Assembly: GCF_040958095.1 (NCBI RefSeq)
Contig: NC_091228.1
Span: 6,980,200-7,044,199, forward strand
Origin: Procambarus clarkii
Taxonomy: Eukaryota; Arthropoda; Malacostraca; Decapoda; Cambaridae
Length of the DNA stretch: 64,000 nucleotides
Direction of reading: 5' to 3'
Below are positions 33,875-64,000 of this stretch, one piece after another. Made by a program: the position numbers and the translations under genes. The notes under the pieces were generated by a model that saw only the letters and a list, made by a program, of their open reading frames with translations, had not been told where the DNA came from and did no database searches. The stretch's first letter is position 1; each line of letters starts with the position of its first letter.

Positions 33875-34062
33875 TCAGTTGACCAAACCACACACACTAG
33901 AAAGTGAAAGGATGACGACGTTTTGGTCCATCCTGGACCATTCTCAAGTCGATTGACTTGAGAATGGTCCAGGACGGACCGAAACGTCGTCGTCCCTTCA
34001 CTTTCTAGTGTGTGTGGTTTGGTCAACATATTTCAGCCACGTTATTGTGACTCCTTGTCTGC
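33875..34062. mobile_element. Fold-back MITE family B
   Basis: Both arms are complete, meeting at CAAGTCGATTGACTTGAGAA. The right flank GCCACGTTATTGTGACTCC and GCATATGAATTC belongs to the same family. Confidence 0.9.
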
Positions 34063-34665
34063 ATATGAATTCTCATTCCCTCTAATTCCCTCTATTACGT
34101 GTCAATGGCCTGATAACTTTAGAGGGTACCTGGTGAGAAAATGCTGGATTACCCTTTGGTTTAGACTATCTTAATTTGTAATTTTTACATTCCTCTGCTC
34201 CAGAAATATATATTTCAATATACTTGAAGAAGTCTCATGTTTGCTCTTTTTATTAATAAATAATAGGTCTTGTCTTCCATTATGTCAAGTGATCATACAT
34301 TATCTTGTTTAATACAAATATTGAACGGCATTAATGTGTGCGAGTGTTATTAAAAGGTGATGGTCCACTGGGTGTTTTGGAATTTGTCGTTTTGTGTTGC
34401 AGTATTCTGGTGGGAGAGATTGAGCTGCTACATTCATATTTATTGACTAACTGTTTTCTGCATTGTTCCTGACATTTTAACAGCATGTCTCGGAGAACAC
34501 GTGTGTCTACCGAATATTTAAAGTATCAACAATGAAGACCATGTTACTGTTGTTAAACTTATTTTATTATGTTGATTTGGCTATTGACTGTCTTAGATAA
34601 ATTTGATACATTTTGTCTCGAGGTTAATAACAAGAAGTTAATTTACAGCTGATAGGCAGTGTATA

Positions 34666-34918
34666 GGGGAGCCGGTCAGCCGAGCGGACAGCACGCTGGA
34701 CTTGTGATCCTGGGTTCGATCCCAGGCGCCGGCGAGAAACAATGGGCAGAGTTTTTTCACCCTGTGCCCCTGTTACTTAGCAGTAAAATAGGTACCTGGG
34801 TGTTAGTCAGCTATCACGGGCTGCTTCCTGGGGGTGGAGGTCTGGTCGAGGACTGGGCCGCGGGGACACTAAAGCCCCGAAGGTTATCTTGAGGTTATCA
34901 TATCAAGATAACCTCAAG
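34666..34918 (+). mobile_element. tRNA-derived SINE, family I
   Basis: Full copy with A box, B box, body and a tail that folds back (GGTTATCTTGAGGTTATC followed by GATAACCTCAAG). Confidence 0.9.
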
Positions 34919-34919
34919 T

Positions 34920-35640
34920 ATGTGGCTTGGTAATGCCAAAGTCGTAGGTTCGAGCCCTTCTCATTGCCCTAGTGGATTTTCTATAAAGTTAATTGTTGTT
35001 TTAAACCATTGTAGTTTGAAAATTTGTTGACAAAAGCAGTTTTTAAATTAATTAAACACTCTTTAAAACTTTTTAACAAATATATAAATTTGACATAGAA
35101 TTTTTGTATTATGAATGATTGAAGCTCAGTATTATGGTTAAGAATTTCAGATTTTGGTTTGGATCTAACTATATTTTTTACATTTTGTTTGCTACAGTTA
35201 ATAAAGATTTACATAGAAAGTGGTTTTTTGACATTCTGTAAGTGCCTTGTGTGAAACAGCTGGTAGGCTATATTTTCATATACTGTATACTGAAATTTGA
35301 TTGAAAACTTCAGAATATTAAAGAAATTACGAGATCTAAGAAGCTATGTGTACGATTGTTAATCAAGAGTAGAGCAAAAGCTCACTAATTTACAAAATTA
35401 GAGATGCACTTTTATTAATATTTTAATTATTTTAAGAAGTTATTTTACTCTTCCATGAAACCATTATCATAAGCATTTAACAGATTCCCATAATTCTTTT
35501 ATCTCATTTTCAAAGCATTGATGCTATCTCGTAAACAATACTGTATTGCATAGACCTCACACCTCCCTTTCAAGGCAAGCAGGATTGATTAGCTGGAAAA
35601 TGTACAGAGATCCTTTACTGCATGCAATGAATCAGTTAAG
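34920..35640. other. No gene seen
   Basis: AT-rich sequence with scattered short open frames and no repeat I can place. It is intergenic between PRDX4 and the 32-bp minisatellite. Confidence 0.5.
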
Positions 35641-35744
35641 CAATTAAACTACTGGAACCACCTCAAATCACTCAAACTGTACTCCTTGGAATCGAGAAGA
35701 GTGAGAGAGGGAATTATCAGGGGGGGGAAAAGAGCCAAGCCATT

Positions 35745-35840
35745 ACGACTACATAGCACTTGGAAGGGGTCAGGATAAGTATTTGGGATGGAATGTTGGA
35801 AAGGAATGGTGCTCAACCACTTGGATGGTAGGGGATTGAG
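35745..35840 (-). mobile_element. SINE family IV fragment
   Basis: The minus strand matches the body AGTGGTTGAGCACCATTCC and the downstream GGCTTGGCTCTTTTCC text of the SINE copies at 43345 and 52976. The tRNA-like head is missing. Confidence 0.55.
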
Positions 35841-36018
35841 CGCCAATGAGAGAGAAAATCACAATACACATAATACCTGGCTTATTGAAGTCTGCGTAGG
35901 CCAGCAACCGACTTTACTCAAGATGCCACCCTTAAAATTTGCCCCAAAACTTTTGGTATCTATTTTAAGTGCTGTCCACCCATATGTTCCACTATTATCC
36001 TACATGTCATGCGCATCT

Positions 36019-36806
36019 AAATGTCTCATATTGTCCGATATGTTACATCCAAATGTCTCATATTGTCCGATATGTTACATCCAAATGTCTCATATTGTCC
36101 GATATGTTACATCCAAATGTCTCATATTGTCCGATATGTTACATCCAAATGTCTCATATTGTCCGATATGTTACATCCAAATGTCTCATACTGTCCGATA
36201 TGTTACATCCAAATGTCTCATACTGTCCGATATGTTACATCCAAATGTCTCATACTGTCCGATATGTTACATCCAAATGTCTCATATTGTCCGATATGTT
36301 ACATCCAAATGTCTCATACTGTCCGATATGTTACATCCAAATGTCTCATATTGTCCGATATGTTACATCCAAATGTCTCATATTGTCCGATATGTTACAT
36401 CCAAATGTCTCATATTGTCCGATATGTTACATCCAAATGTCTCATATTGTCCGATATGTTACATCCAAATGTCTCATATTGTCCGATATGTTACATCCAA
36501 ATGTCTCGTATTGTCCGATATGTTACATCCAAATGTCTCGTATTGTCCGATATGTTACATCCAAATGTCTCATATTGTCCGATATGTTACATCCAAATGT
36601 CTCATATTGTCCGATATGTTACATCCAAATGTCTCATATTGTCCGATATGTTACATCCAAATGTCTCATATTGTCCGATATGTTACATCCAAATGTCTCA
36701 TATTGTCCGATATGTTACATCCAAATGTCTCATATTGTCCGATATGTTACATCCAAATGTCTCATATTGTCCGATATGTTACATCCAAATGTCTCATATT
36801 GTCCAC
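36019..36806. repeat. 32-bp minisatellite, about 24 copies
   Basis: Unit: ATGTCTCATATTGTCCGATA then TGTTACATCCAA. Copies differ only at one or two sites (ATATTG, ATACTG, GTATTG). Since 32 is not a multiple of 3 and the unit has no plus-strand stop in any frame, all three plus frames stay open for almost 800 bp. These frames are products of the repeat, not genes. Confidence 0.95.
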
Positions 36807-37361
36807 TATGTTGCCAAATTGTCCTTTATGTTTTTTCCACCTGTTAGTTCCAGCATCGTCCTACATGCCATTTCTACCTGTAAACTCTGACTGTACGGGT
36901 TTACCATCTCCCTACAGATTGTAATCAAGTCTAAACGTTTTTCTTTTTTGGTCTGTCAACAGAAAAGTTTCGAAAGTAATTACAAATAAATGTAGAATAA
37001 ACAATTCTACTGATCAGTATTGTGTTCCAATCTATGTGTACGGGGGCGGCAAAGTACGTGATCATCAGTATATTTGAACATTTACAGTGTAGGTACATGG
37101 GGACCTGCTGCATGGGTGACAGCTTCTCCTCCGTATTAACCTACCCTGGCTTTGCACCCTGGAGAGGCCACTCCAGACCGACAACCAGAGCACAACTTCC
37201 TAAGTCTCCTGAGACAGATGGATGCCTACTACTACAGTGTAGGTAAGAATGGTAAGTAAAAGTGTAGGAATGCGTAGTAGTCAGAGTAATGATTGATGAA
37301 GATTAAGCCATCCAAGAGGTGGCACGGGCATGAATAGCCCATAAGTAAAGTAATCAAGACT

Positions 37362-37468
37362 TGAGAATAGTCCAGGACGGACCGAAACGTCGTCGTCTCT
37401 TCACTTTCTAGTGTGTGGTTTGGTCAACATATTTCAGCCACGTTATTGTGACTCCTCGACTGCATACA
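37362..37468. mobile_element. MITE family B, right arm only
   Basis: Starts at GACTTGAGAATAGTCCAGGA and includes the distal flank GCCACGTTATTGTGACTCC. The left arm is absent. Confidence 0.75.
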
Positions 37469-37824
37469 GTAGTCAAGAGTAATGGGTACTGTCGGTGTAG
37501 ACTGATCTTTAGATTCTGCTATTAAAATCACTGATCAGAGTTGCACTAGAGCAATTCTCATAATATTGATTTGGTTGCAAAGTATAGTTCTTCTACATGT
37601 GGGATCTTAAGCTGCAACACACAAGGCAGCAAGATAGTGTTGTGTTCAAGTTGAATATGATAGACATCCAGTTGTGAATTACGATATGATAAATTCCTGG
37701 GAATAGGAGATATGGCTATAAAATTCATCTCTCGAAATAGAGATGGTTATCAGGCGAGGATGATTTACCTGCAGAAGCTTAAATTCGTAATTGCTTTATA
37801 CAAATCATTAGAGGAACTTCTTAG

Positions 37825-37945
37825 ACATCTTCAAGAGGAAACTAGATAGTTTCCTCCAAGGAGTGCCGGACCAACCGGGCTGTGGTGGGTATATGGGTCT
37901 GCGGGCCGCTCCAAGCAACAGCCTGGTGGACCAAACCTGGTGGAA
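37825..37945 (+). mobile_element. LINE ORF2 C-terminal and tail fragment
   Basis: Same sequence as 18510-18610 (TTCAAGAGGAAACTAGAT, then GTGCCGGACCAACCGGGC). Confidence 0.7.
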
Positions 37946-38354
37946 GCCTGAGTGTATTCAAACACGGTAGACCTATATCAAGAACCCCCCCCCCCCACCC
38001 GCCCCCTCCCAGATGCCGAAATTACTGACCATGCCCAACCATTTCTGTCCTGATTATGATTGACTGTTGTAATGGGCATGAAGCTGATTTAGCGTTATCG
38101 AGGTCTCCCCTAGAACTAACTAGGTCACCGACTGACCTTCCTCTGGATGCAACCCGCTCTCGAACTTTCTTACAGTCAATATTGACTTATTAAATAAGTG
38201 CATATGTGACATAGTAATTTATTGTGAATATTTTAGTTTACCTTGAAAAGCTTCATAGAAAACACCGACCTTACCTAACCTTCTTAGTATGTTAAGATAA
38301 GCAAGAACGGGTTGCTGGATGCTACTCACAATAGTCGCCTATGTTGTTTTAGAT

Positions 38355-38570
38355 TCAGCTACTGGGAACAAAAAGTTCCCAGTAGCACGGGCTATGGTGA
38401 GCCCGTAGTGGACTCTCCTGGCACAGGAGCGGGACTGTAACTTGATATATAATCGTTGTTGTTATAGATTCAGCTACTCGGAACAAGTTCCAAGTAGCAC
38501 GGGCTATGGTGAGCCCGTAACTTACCTGGCACAGGAGCGGGGCAAGAAGCACGGGCTATGGTTAGCCGAT
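38355..38570. repeat. Hairpin-type repeat, two units
   Basis: Contains ATTCAGCTACT, CACGGGCTATGGTGAGCCCG and CTGGCACAGGAGCGGG twice. Same family as 30470. Confidence 0.75.
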
Positions 38571-38635
38571 ATAATCGCCTACCTCTCGGGTATTTATATA
38601 CCATTAGGTGAAGGGAGGGAAGGGAACCATTACGG

Positions 38636-38790
38636 GAAAAGCGCCAATTCATTACGACTATATAGCATTTTTAAGGGGTCAGGATAAGGATTTGGAATGG
38701 GACGGGTGGAAAAGGAATGGTGCCCAACCATTTGGACGGTCGGGGATTGAACACCGACCTACATGAAGCGAGACCGTCCAGCCCAGTCCA
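38636..38790 (-). mobile_element. tRNA-derived SINE, family IV
   Basis: On the minus strand: a head with GGACGGTCTCGCTTCATGTA and TCGGTGTTCAATCCCCGACC, then AATGGTTGGGCACCATTCC. Related copies at 43345, 52976 and 60146. Confidence 0.7.
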
Positions 38791-38927
38791 ACAGAGGCAT
38801 AACATATAAGGAAACATGCCAAAACGTCTCCGTCTTGCCACGGGAATCGAACCAAGGGCCTGTTGGTGGTGAAGAGACTGTATTATCTACCACCCGTAAG
38901 GTAACTACAACGTATAATGTAGTTGTA

Positions 38928-39138
38928 GGAGCTGACCAGAACACACACTAGAAGTAGAAGGGACGACGACGTTTCGGTCCGTCCTGGACCATTCTCAAGT
39001 CGATTGTGATGAGGAGGTAGAGACATGCCCGAAACGCTTTGCGTAATAGTGGCTTTAGGCATTGTATGTACTAGCTCTATCTATAAAGCCAACAAACTTT
39101 GTAAAATCTCTTTATGTATGTACCTTACCTAAATAAAA

Positions 39139-39200
<62 letters not shown>

Positions 39201-39345
39201 AGGCAATAAATAGGCAAGAGAGAGCTGAGGAGGAAAGTAAGAGAATGGTCCAGGACGGACCGAAACGTCGTCGTCCCTTCTACTTCTAGTGTGTGGTCTG
39301 GTCAACATACTTCAGCCCCGTTATTGTGACTCCTCGCCTGCACAA
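38928..39345. mobile_element. MITE family B split by a LINE tail
   Basis: The left arm is at 38928-39006 and the right arm at 39241-39345. Between them lie a LINE 3' end (39027-39200) and about 40 bp of other sequence. Confidence 0.75.
39027..39200 (+). mobile_element. LINE 3' end with (ATT)n tail
   Basis: It is nearly identical to 22312-22461 (CCCGAAACGCTTTGCGTAAT, then TTATGTATGTACCTTACCTA) and ends in about 20 ATT units. It is an extremely 5'-truncated insertion. Confidence 0.85.
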
Positions 39346-39589
39346 GGCAAGACAATGATGTGACTAAGAACAGGCTGGTGAAGGCACCTGCATGACAACC
39401 TTGGGAAAGTATACTGCTGGTGGGTATTTTTTATCAGTGTGGTGGCGATAGTGACCCCAGATATCTTCCTCCTTATCTCGACTGTTGAAGACATGTTTAC
39501 TAGTGTTGGTCACCGCCAGAGTGTTGTGATTTAGCATAAACATGGACGATGTTTTGGAGGTTGTACCTCCAGTATATGAATCTATTCTA

Positions 39590-39848
39590 TACCAGAGTTG
39601 TTACATTCTTGTACAGCCACTAGTACGCGTAGCGTTTCGGGCAAGTCCTTAATCCTATGGTCCCTGGAATACGATTCCCTGCCGCGAAGAATCGTTTTTT
39701 CATCCAAGTACACATTTTACTGTTCCGTTAAACAGAGGCTACAGTTAAGGAATTGCGCCCAGTAAATCCTCCCCGGCCAGGATACGAACCCATGACATAG
39801 CGCTCGCGGAACGCCAGGCGAGTGTCTTACCACTACACCACGGAGACT
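39590..39848 (-). mobile_element. tRNA-derived SINE, family III
   Basis: Complete copy, minus strand: head at AGTCTCCGTGGTGTAGTGGT near 39848, tail at 39600. Nearly identical to 23825-24098. Confidence 0.85.
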
Positions 39849-40475
39849 GCTTTAGACTATGTAATTTCCTATGCTCCTGCTACCCATCTTGTGAGCGGTA
39901 GTGGGTAAACAAAGGTTACAGAGGCACATAATGAGCTCACGAACTGAACTTCAAACATTTGTTCAGCAGAGCATGTTACACTCTTTCTAATCTAATTACA
40001 CAATTTGATGTACATATATCAACAGTAGGGTTCGAGAATGAGCACAAATACAGTATCGAAGCTAAACAACTTTCATTTGCGGTAATGTAATTTCATAATC
40101 TGATGAAACTAGCTAGTTTATTGGGCCCACATCTACCCATCCTGTGCGAGACGGCAGCGCAAAAATGATCTGTAAACATACCCATCAGGAAATCTTCCAG
40201 GTTTAATGAAGTGTAAGAACGGCTTAAAGAAAAGGAACAGATCTGGCAAAGTGTTGGATAACCAAGGGTTCGAGTCCTCTGAAGAATCAACATTGATTTC
40301 ACGTTAATCGAACGCGGTGGCGGGCTTCAGGCACTGGTTTCGTTAGTGGCCCTGGCAAGGTGTAGCCTGGTAGGGTGACCTGGAGTGGCACCCTGTCTGT
40401 TGAGTGAAGCCCTTTAGTTCCGTGTGTTGAGTGAAGTCCTTGAGTTAAGTGAAGCCGTTGAGTGAGGCCCTTGAG

Positions 40476-40481
<6 letters not shown>

Positions 40482-40556
<75 letters not shown>
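40482..40556. repeat. (CA)n microsatellite
   Basis: About 37 CA dinucleotides, bordering a minus-strand SINE at 40557-40802. Confidence 0.97.
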
Positions 40557-40558
<2 letters not shown>

Positions 40559-40802
40559 AAGACGGGACACCACGAGCGTAGCTCTCATCCTGTAACTACA
40601 CTTAGGTAATTACACTTAGGTAATTACACACAGGAAGCAACCCCTAGGAGCTGTCTAACTCCCCGGTACTTATTTACTGCTAAGTGAACAGGTGCATCAG
40701 AGTGAAAGAAACGGTGTCCATTTGTTTCCTCCTCCACCGGGAATCGAACCTGGAACCTCAGGACTAAGAATCCAAAGCGCTATCCACTCAGCCGTCAGGC
40801 CT
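40557..40802 (-). mobile_element. tRNA-derived SINE, another family
   Basis: Minus strand: GAGGCCTGACGGCTGAGTGG as head, B box AGGTTCGATTCCCGG, then body and the tail GTAATTACCTAAGTGTAGTT with GATGAGAGCTACGCTCGTGG. A decayed relative lies at 45060-45200. Confidence 0.75.
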
Positions 40803-41145
40803 CTGACAGCTGAATATCATCACACAATAATTTAATTTAGACTATGAAAACATTCTGTGATGTGTTGATTGGTCATAATTATTCAACTATCCAGCTGGTG
40901 GTGACAGAGACAAGCTCATGGATTGGTAAGTGACAAATTGAATATCGGTACTTATCATAAGTATATTGGGCTTGTCACGGTGTATATATAGTGGAAAGAT
41001 AGTGAGCATGTTTATACACCCGTTAAAACATTGGCAAACACTCAACATATTTCACCCTACATTACTCATCAACCACGCAACACTCACCATCACTCAACAC
41101 TCACCATCAATCACTCAACATCTACCATCACTAACTTAACATTGA

Positions 41146-41343
41146 TGACCAGACCACACACTAGAATGTGAAGGGACGACGACGTTTCGGTCCGTCCTGG
41201 ACCATTCTCTAGTCGATTGTCTTCTCACAATCGACTTGAGAATGGTCCAGGACGGACCGAAACGTCGTCGTCCCTTCACCTTCTAGTGTGTGGTCTGGTC
41301 ATCATACTTTAGCCACGTTATTGTGACTCATCGCCTGCATAAC
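41146..41343. mobile_element. Fold-back MITE family B
   Basis: Both arms complete, spacer near GATTGTCTTCTCACAATCG, distal flank ATTGTGACTCATCGCCTGCA. Confidence 0.9.
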
Positions 41344-41364
41344 CTAACATTTAACTCCCACTAC

Positions 41365-41582
41365 CACAGGGATGTTAGAAAGAACTTTTTCAGTGTCAGA
41401 GTAGTTAACAAATGAAATCCATTAGGCAGTGATGTGGTGGAGGCTGACTCCATACACAGTTTCAAGTGTAGATATGATAGAGCTCAGTAGGCTCAGGAAC
41501 CTGTACACCTGTTGATTGACAGGTGAGAGGCGGGACCAAAGAGCCAGTGCTCAACCCCCGCAAACATAAGTAGGTGAGTATA
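41365..41582 (+). pseudogene. LINE ORF2 C-terminal relic, third family
   Basis: One frame reads KNFFSVRVVNK, a stop, then NPLGSDVVEADSIHSFKC. This is the usual end of a non-LTR ORF2 protein, followed by the 3' sequence CCCGCAAACATAAGTAGGTG. An inverted relative is at 47300-47465. Confidence 0.6.
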
Positions 41583-42271
41583 ACTAAGTGTGTACCAAGA
41601 TTACCCCAAATAATAGAATGCTCTCCACAGAACCCTTAAATTAGTTTCGAGCGCTCCACTCAAGATCCGGCCTATGGGGTGCAAAGTGTTCGTATCTCTT
41701 ACCATCTAAGGGGATGCGCTACTCTTCATAGTTAAGGGATAAGACGATTACAATGACAACAATTGTGGTCAGTGTGCAAGCTCTTCATGGCAGGGATTGA
41801 GCATTATCTCTCTGGTCTCTATAACTAACTCAATACTTAATTTTATTTACACAGGTGGGTGCAGGAGCAGATGACTTTTGAATCCTGTGAGTTAGCTTAG
41901 AACATACACTATTAGTTTTCCACTGGGACTCGACCCGCTAAGTAGTTTACAACCAGGTTCCCAATTACTGCTGGATGAACATGGGTGAGCAGTTAGGGAT
42001 TTGTGCCCAGTCAATCCTCTTTGGATAGAGCTCTAATCTATAAATTGTTCGCGGTGAGAGTCTGTCCACAAAATGAGGAGTTATTTCCTCTGTCCAACAG
42101 GTGAAGTTTTCTCTGTTTCTCCAATAGGCAAATGGCCCTCAAAGCCTTCAATCAGAAGGTCTCCTTCATCCCTAATTAAAAGTTTGAGGATCCACTCCAC
42201 TATCCATCAGGTCAAGGGTCAACCCCTCCTTTTCACCTTTCCATCTATCCCCCGTACTCTCTCTCTGCCGT

Positions 42272-42590
42272 CTGGAGGCAGGGGACGGCAGGGGAAGGCA
42301 GGGAAAGGCAGGTGGAGGCAGGGGACGGCAGGTGTAAGCAGGGGAAGGCAGGGGGAGGTAGAGGACGGCAGGGGGTGGCAGAGGATGTCAGGGGACGGCA
42401 GGTGTAAGCAGGGGACGGCAGGTGGAGGCAGGGGACGACAGGTGGAGGCAGGAGGCGGCAGGGGACGGCAGGGGACGGCAAGTGTAAGCAGGGGACGGCC
42501 GGGGAAGGCAGGGGACGACAGGGAAAGGGAGATGGAGGCAGGTGGAGGCAGGGGGCGACAGCGGGCGGGGGAGGGGGGGGGGGCAGCGTT
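42272..42590. repeat. G-rich minisatellite upstream of the ACE start
   Basis: About 25 degenerate units of 11-12 bp (GGCAGGGGAC, GGCAGGTGGA), ending in a run of 12 G at about 42570. Many GGG/GGGG runs in short spacing could form G-quadruplexes on the plus strand. It lies about 75-390 bp before the ATG, in the probable promoter or 5' UTR. A long open frame through it joins the ACE start in frame but is repeat-made. Confidence 0.85.
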
Positions 42591-42663
42591 ATCTAAAGAC
42601 TGCGTGTGGCGGAGACGGGCCGGACAAGTCCCAGCCGTCGGTCCAGACAGTCGTGTGAGGGAA

Positions 42664-63385
<20,722 letters not shown>

Positions 63386-63404
63386 GTGAGTTTGCCGCTC
63401 TCGG

Positions 63405-63455
63405 TCGCAGGTTCGAATCCTCGTCACGGCCCTTGTGGATTTGTTCATTTACCGT
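63405..63455 (+). mobile_element. SINE family V fragment
   Basis: TCGCAGGTTCGAATCCTCGT and GGCCCTTGTGGATTTGTTCA, starting 20 bp after the exon 16 donor. Confidence 0.65.
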
Positions 63456-63477
63456 CATATTCTCCACGCGACGACTT

Positions 63478-63796
63478 CTTGAGGTTATCTTGAGGTTATC
63501 TTGAGGTTATCTTGAGGTTATCTTGAGGTTATCTTGAGGTTATCTTGAGGTTATCTTGAGATAATTTCGGGGCTTTTTTTTAGTGTCCCTGCGGCCCGGT
63601 CCTCGACCAGGCCTCCACCCCAGGAAGCATCCCGTGACAGCTGACTAACACCCAGGTACCTATTTTACTGCTAGGTAACAGGGACATAGGGTGAAAGAAA
63701 CGCTGCCCATTGTTTCTCGCCGGCGTCCGGGATCGAACCCGGGACCACAGGATCACAAATCCAGCGTGCTGTCCGCTCGGCCGACCGGCTCCCCTG
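63478..63796 (-). mobile_element. tRNA-derived SINE, family I, with expanded tail
   Basis: Complete minus-strand copy. Its tail shows about seven 11-bp repeats (TTGAGGTTATC) at 63479-63560. Confidence 0.92.
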
Positions 63797-63816
63797 ACCG
63801 ACTTCGCGAATGAAGT

Positions 63817-63890
63817 TGACCAGACCACACACTAGAAGGTGAAGGGACGACGACGTTTTGGTCCGTCCTGGACCATTCTCAAGACGATTT
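63817..63890. mobile_element. MITE family B, left arm only
   Basis: GACCAGACCACACACTAGAA to TCTCAAGACGATT, without the right arm. Confidence 0.75.
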
Positions 63891-64000
63891 TCGTGAATGA
63901 AGGAGATGATAATGACGATTGAACATGATGATATATGAACACGACTTCGTGGTTAAGTGATGCCTCAGTCTCAGAGAAGAAAAAAAATGGCACTCGAGAG

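Noticed and set aside
36019-36806. CRISPR-like array
   Set aside because: The 32-bp repeats are directly adjacent without spacers, and the genome is eukaryotic. The same holds for 45308-45750 and 47692-48345.
35788-36924. Open frame of 378 codons on the plus strand
   Set aside because: Made of the 32-bp minisatellite, with the start inside a SINE fragment. Two other plus frames are equally open.

Overview
The window is nuclear DNA of an arthropod, most likely a decapod crustacean and plausibly a crayfish. Genes have short exons and introns with GT/AG borders. Several tRNA-derived SINE families, fold-back MITEs, LINE fragments, long (TA)n, (GA)n, (CA)n and (ATT)n runs and many minisatellites fill the space between exons. 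One MITE carries TTAGG-type arthropod telomere-like repeats. I see no bacterial operon, CRISPR array, integrated virus or phage. The species is inferred from general repeat style, not proven.

Three protein-coding genes can be assembled exon by exon. (1) A three-exon minus-strand gene (17631 to 15641) encodes a 260-residue secreted protein that I do not recognise. (2) A complete six-exon peroxiredoxin-4 gene (26318 to 32942) encodes 247 residues, with a signal peptide and both catalytic cysteines. (3) The first sixteen exons of an angiotensin-converting-enzyme (ACE, M2 peptidase) gene run from 42664 to beyond the right edge. They encode a signal peptide, a complete zinc-peptidase domain, a Ser/Thr-rich linker and the start of a second ACE domain. 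All exon phases agree across each of these genes.

Layout. 1-1122: a fold-back MITE, a dispersed repeat and a decayed transposon protein (Ulp1-like protease end plus PHD finger). 1123-4397: LINE 3'-UTR-type repeats, a 42-bp minisatellite and AT-rich degenerate sequence. 4398-14336: a nearly homogeneous satellite of about 1457 bp per unit, almost seven units, whose right end runs directly into a LINE C-terminus. 14837-15640: no gene seen. 15641-17631: the secreted-protein gene. 17900-26200: microsatellites, SINEs, a 5'-truncated LINE with reverse transcriptase, a hAT-like relic and a LINE ORF1 relic. 26318-33170: the peroxiredoxin gene, with MITE, LINE and SINE debris in its introns. 33200-42600: intergenic repeats, including a 32-bp minisatellite. 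42664-64000: the ACE gene, whose introns hold most of the remaining tandem repeats.

The three genes do not form a pathway. The peroxiredoxin acts on peroxide in the secretory pathway or outside the cell, and the ACE is a secreted or membrane-attached dipeptidyl carboxypeptidase. The most notable points are the two-domain ACE with matching exon structure in its two halves, a triplicated splice donor after ACE exon 7 next to an array of consensus donor sequences, the palindromic unit junctions of the satellite, and LINE 3' ends that appear to have seeded minisatellites and SINE tails.
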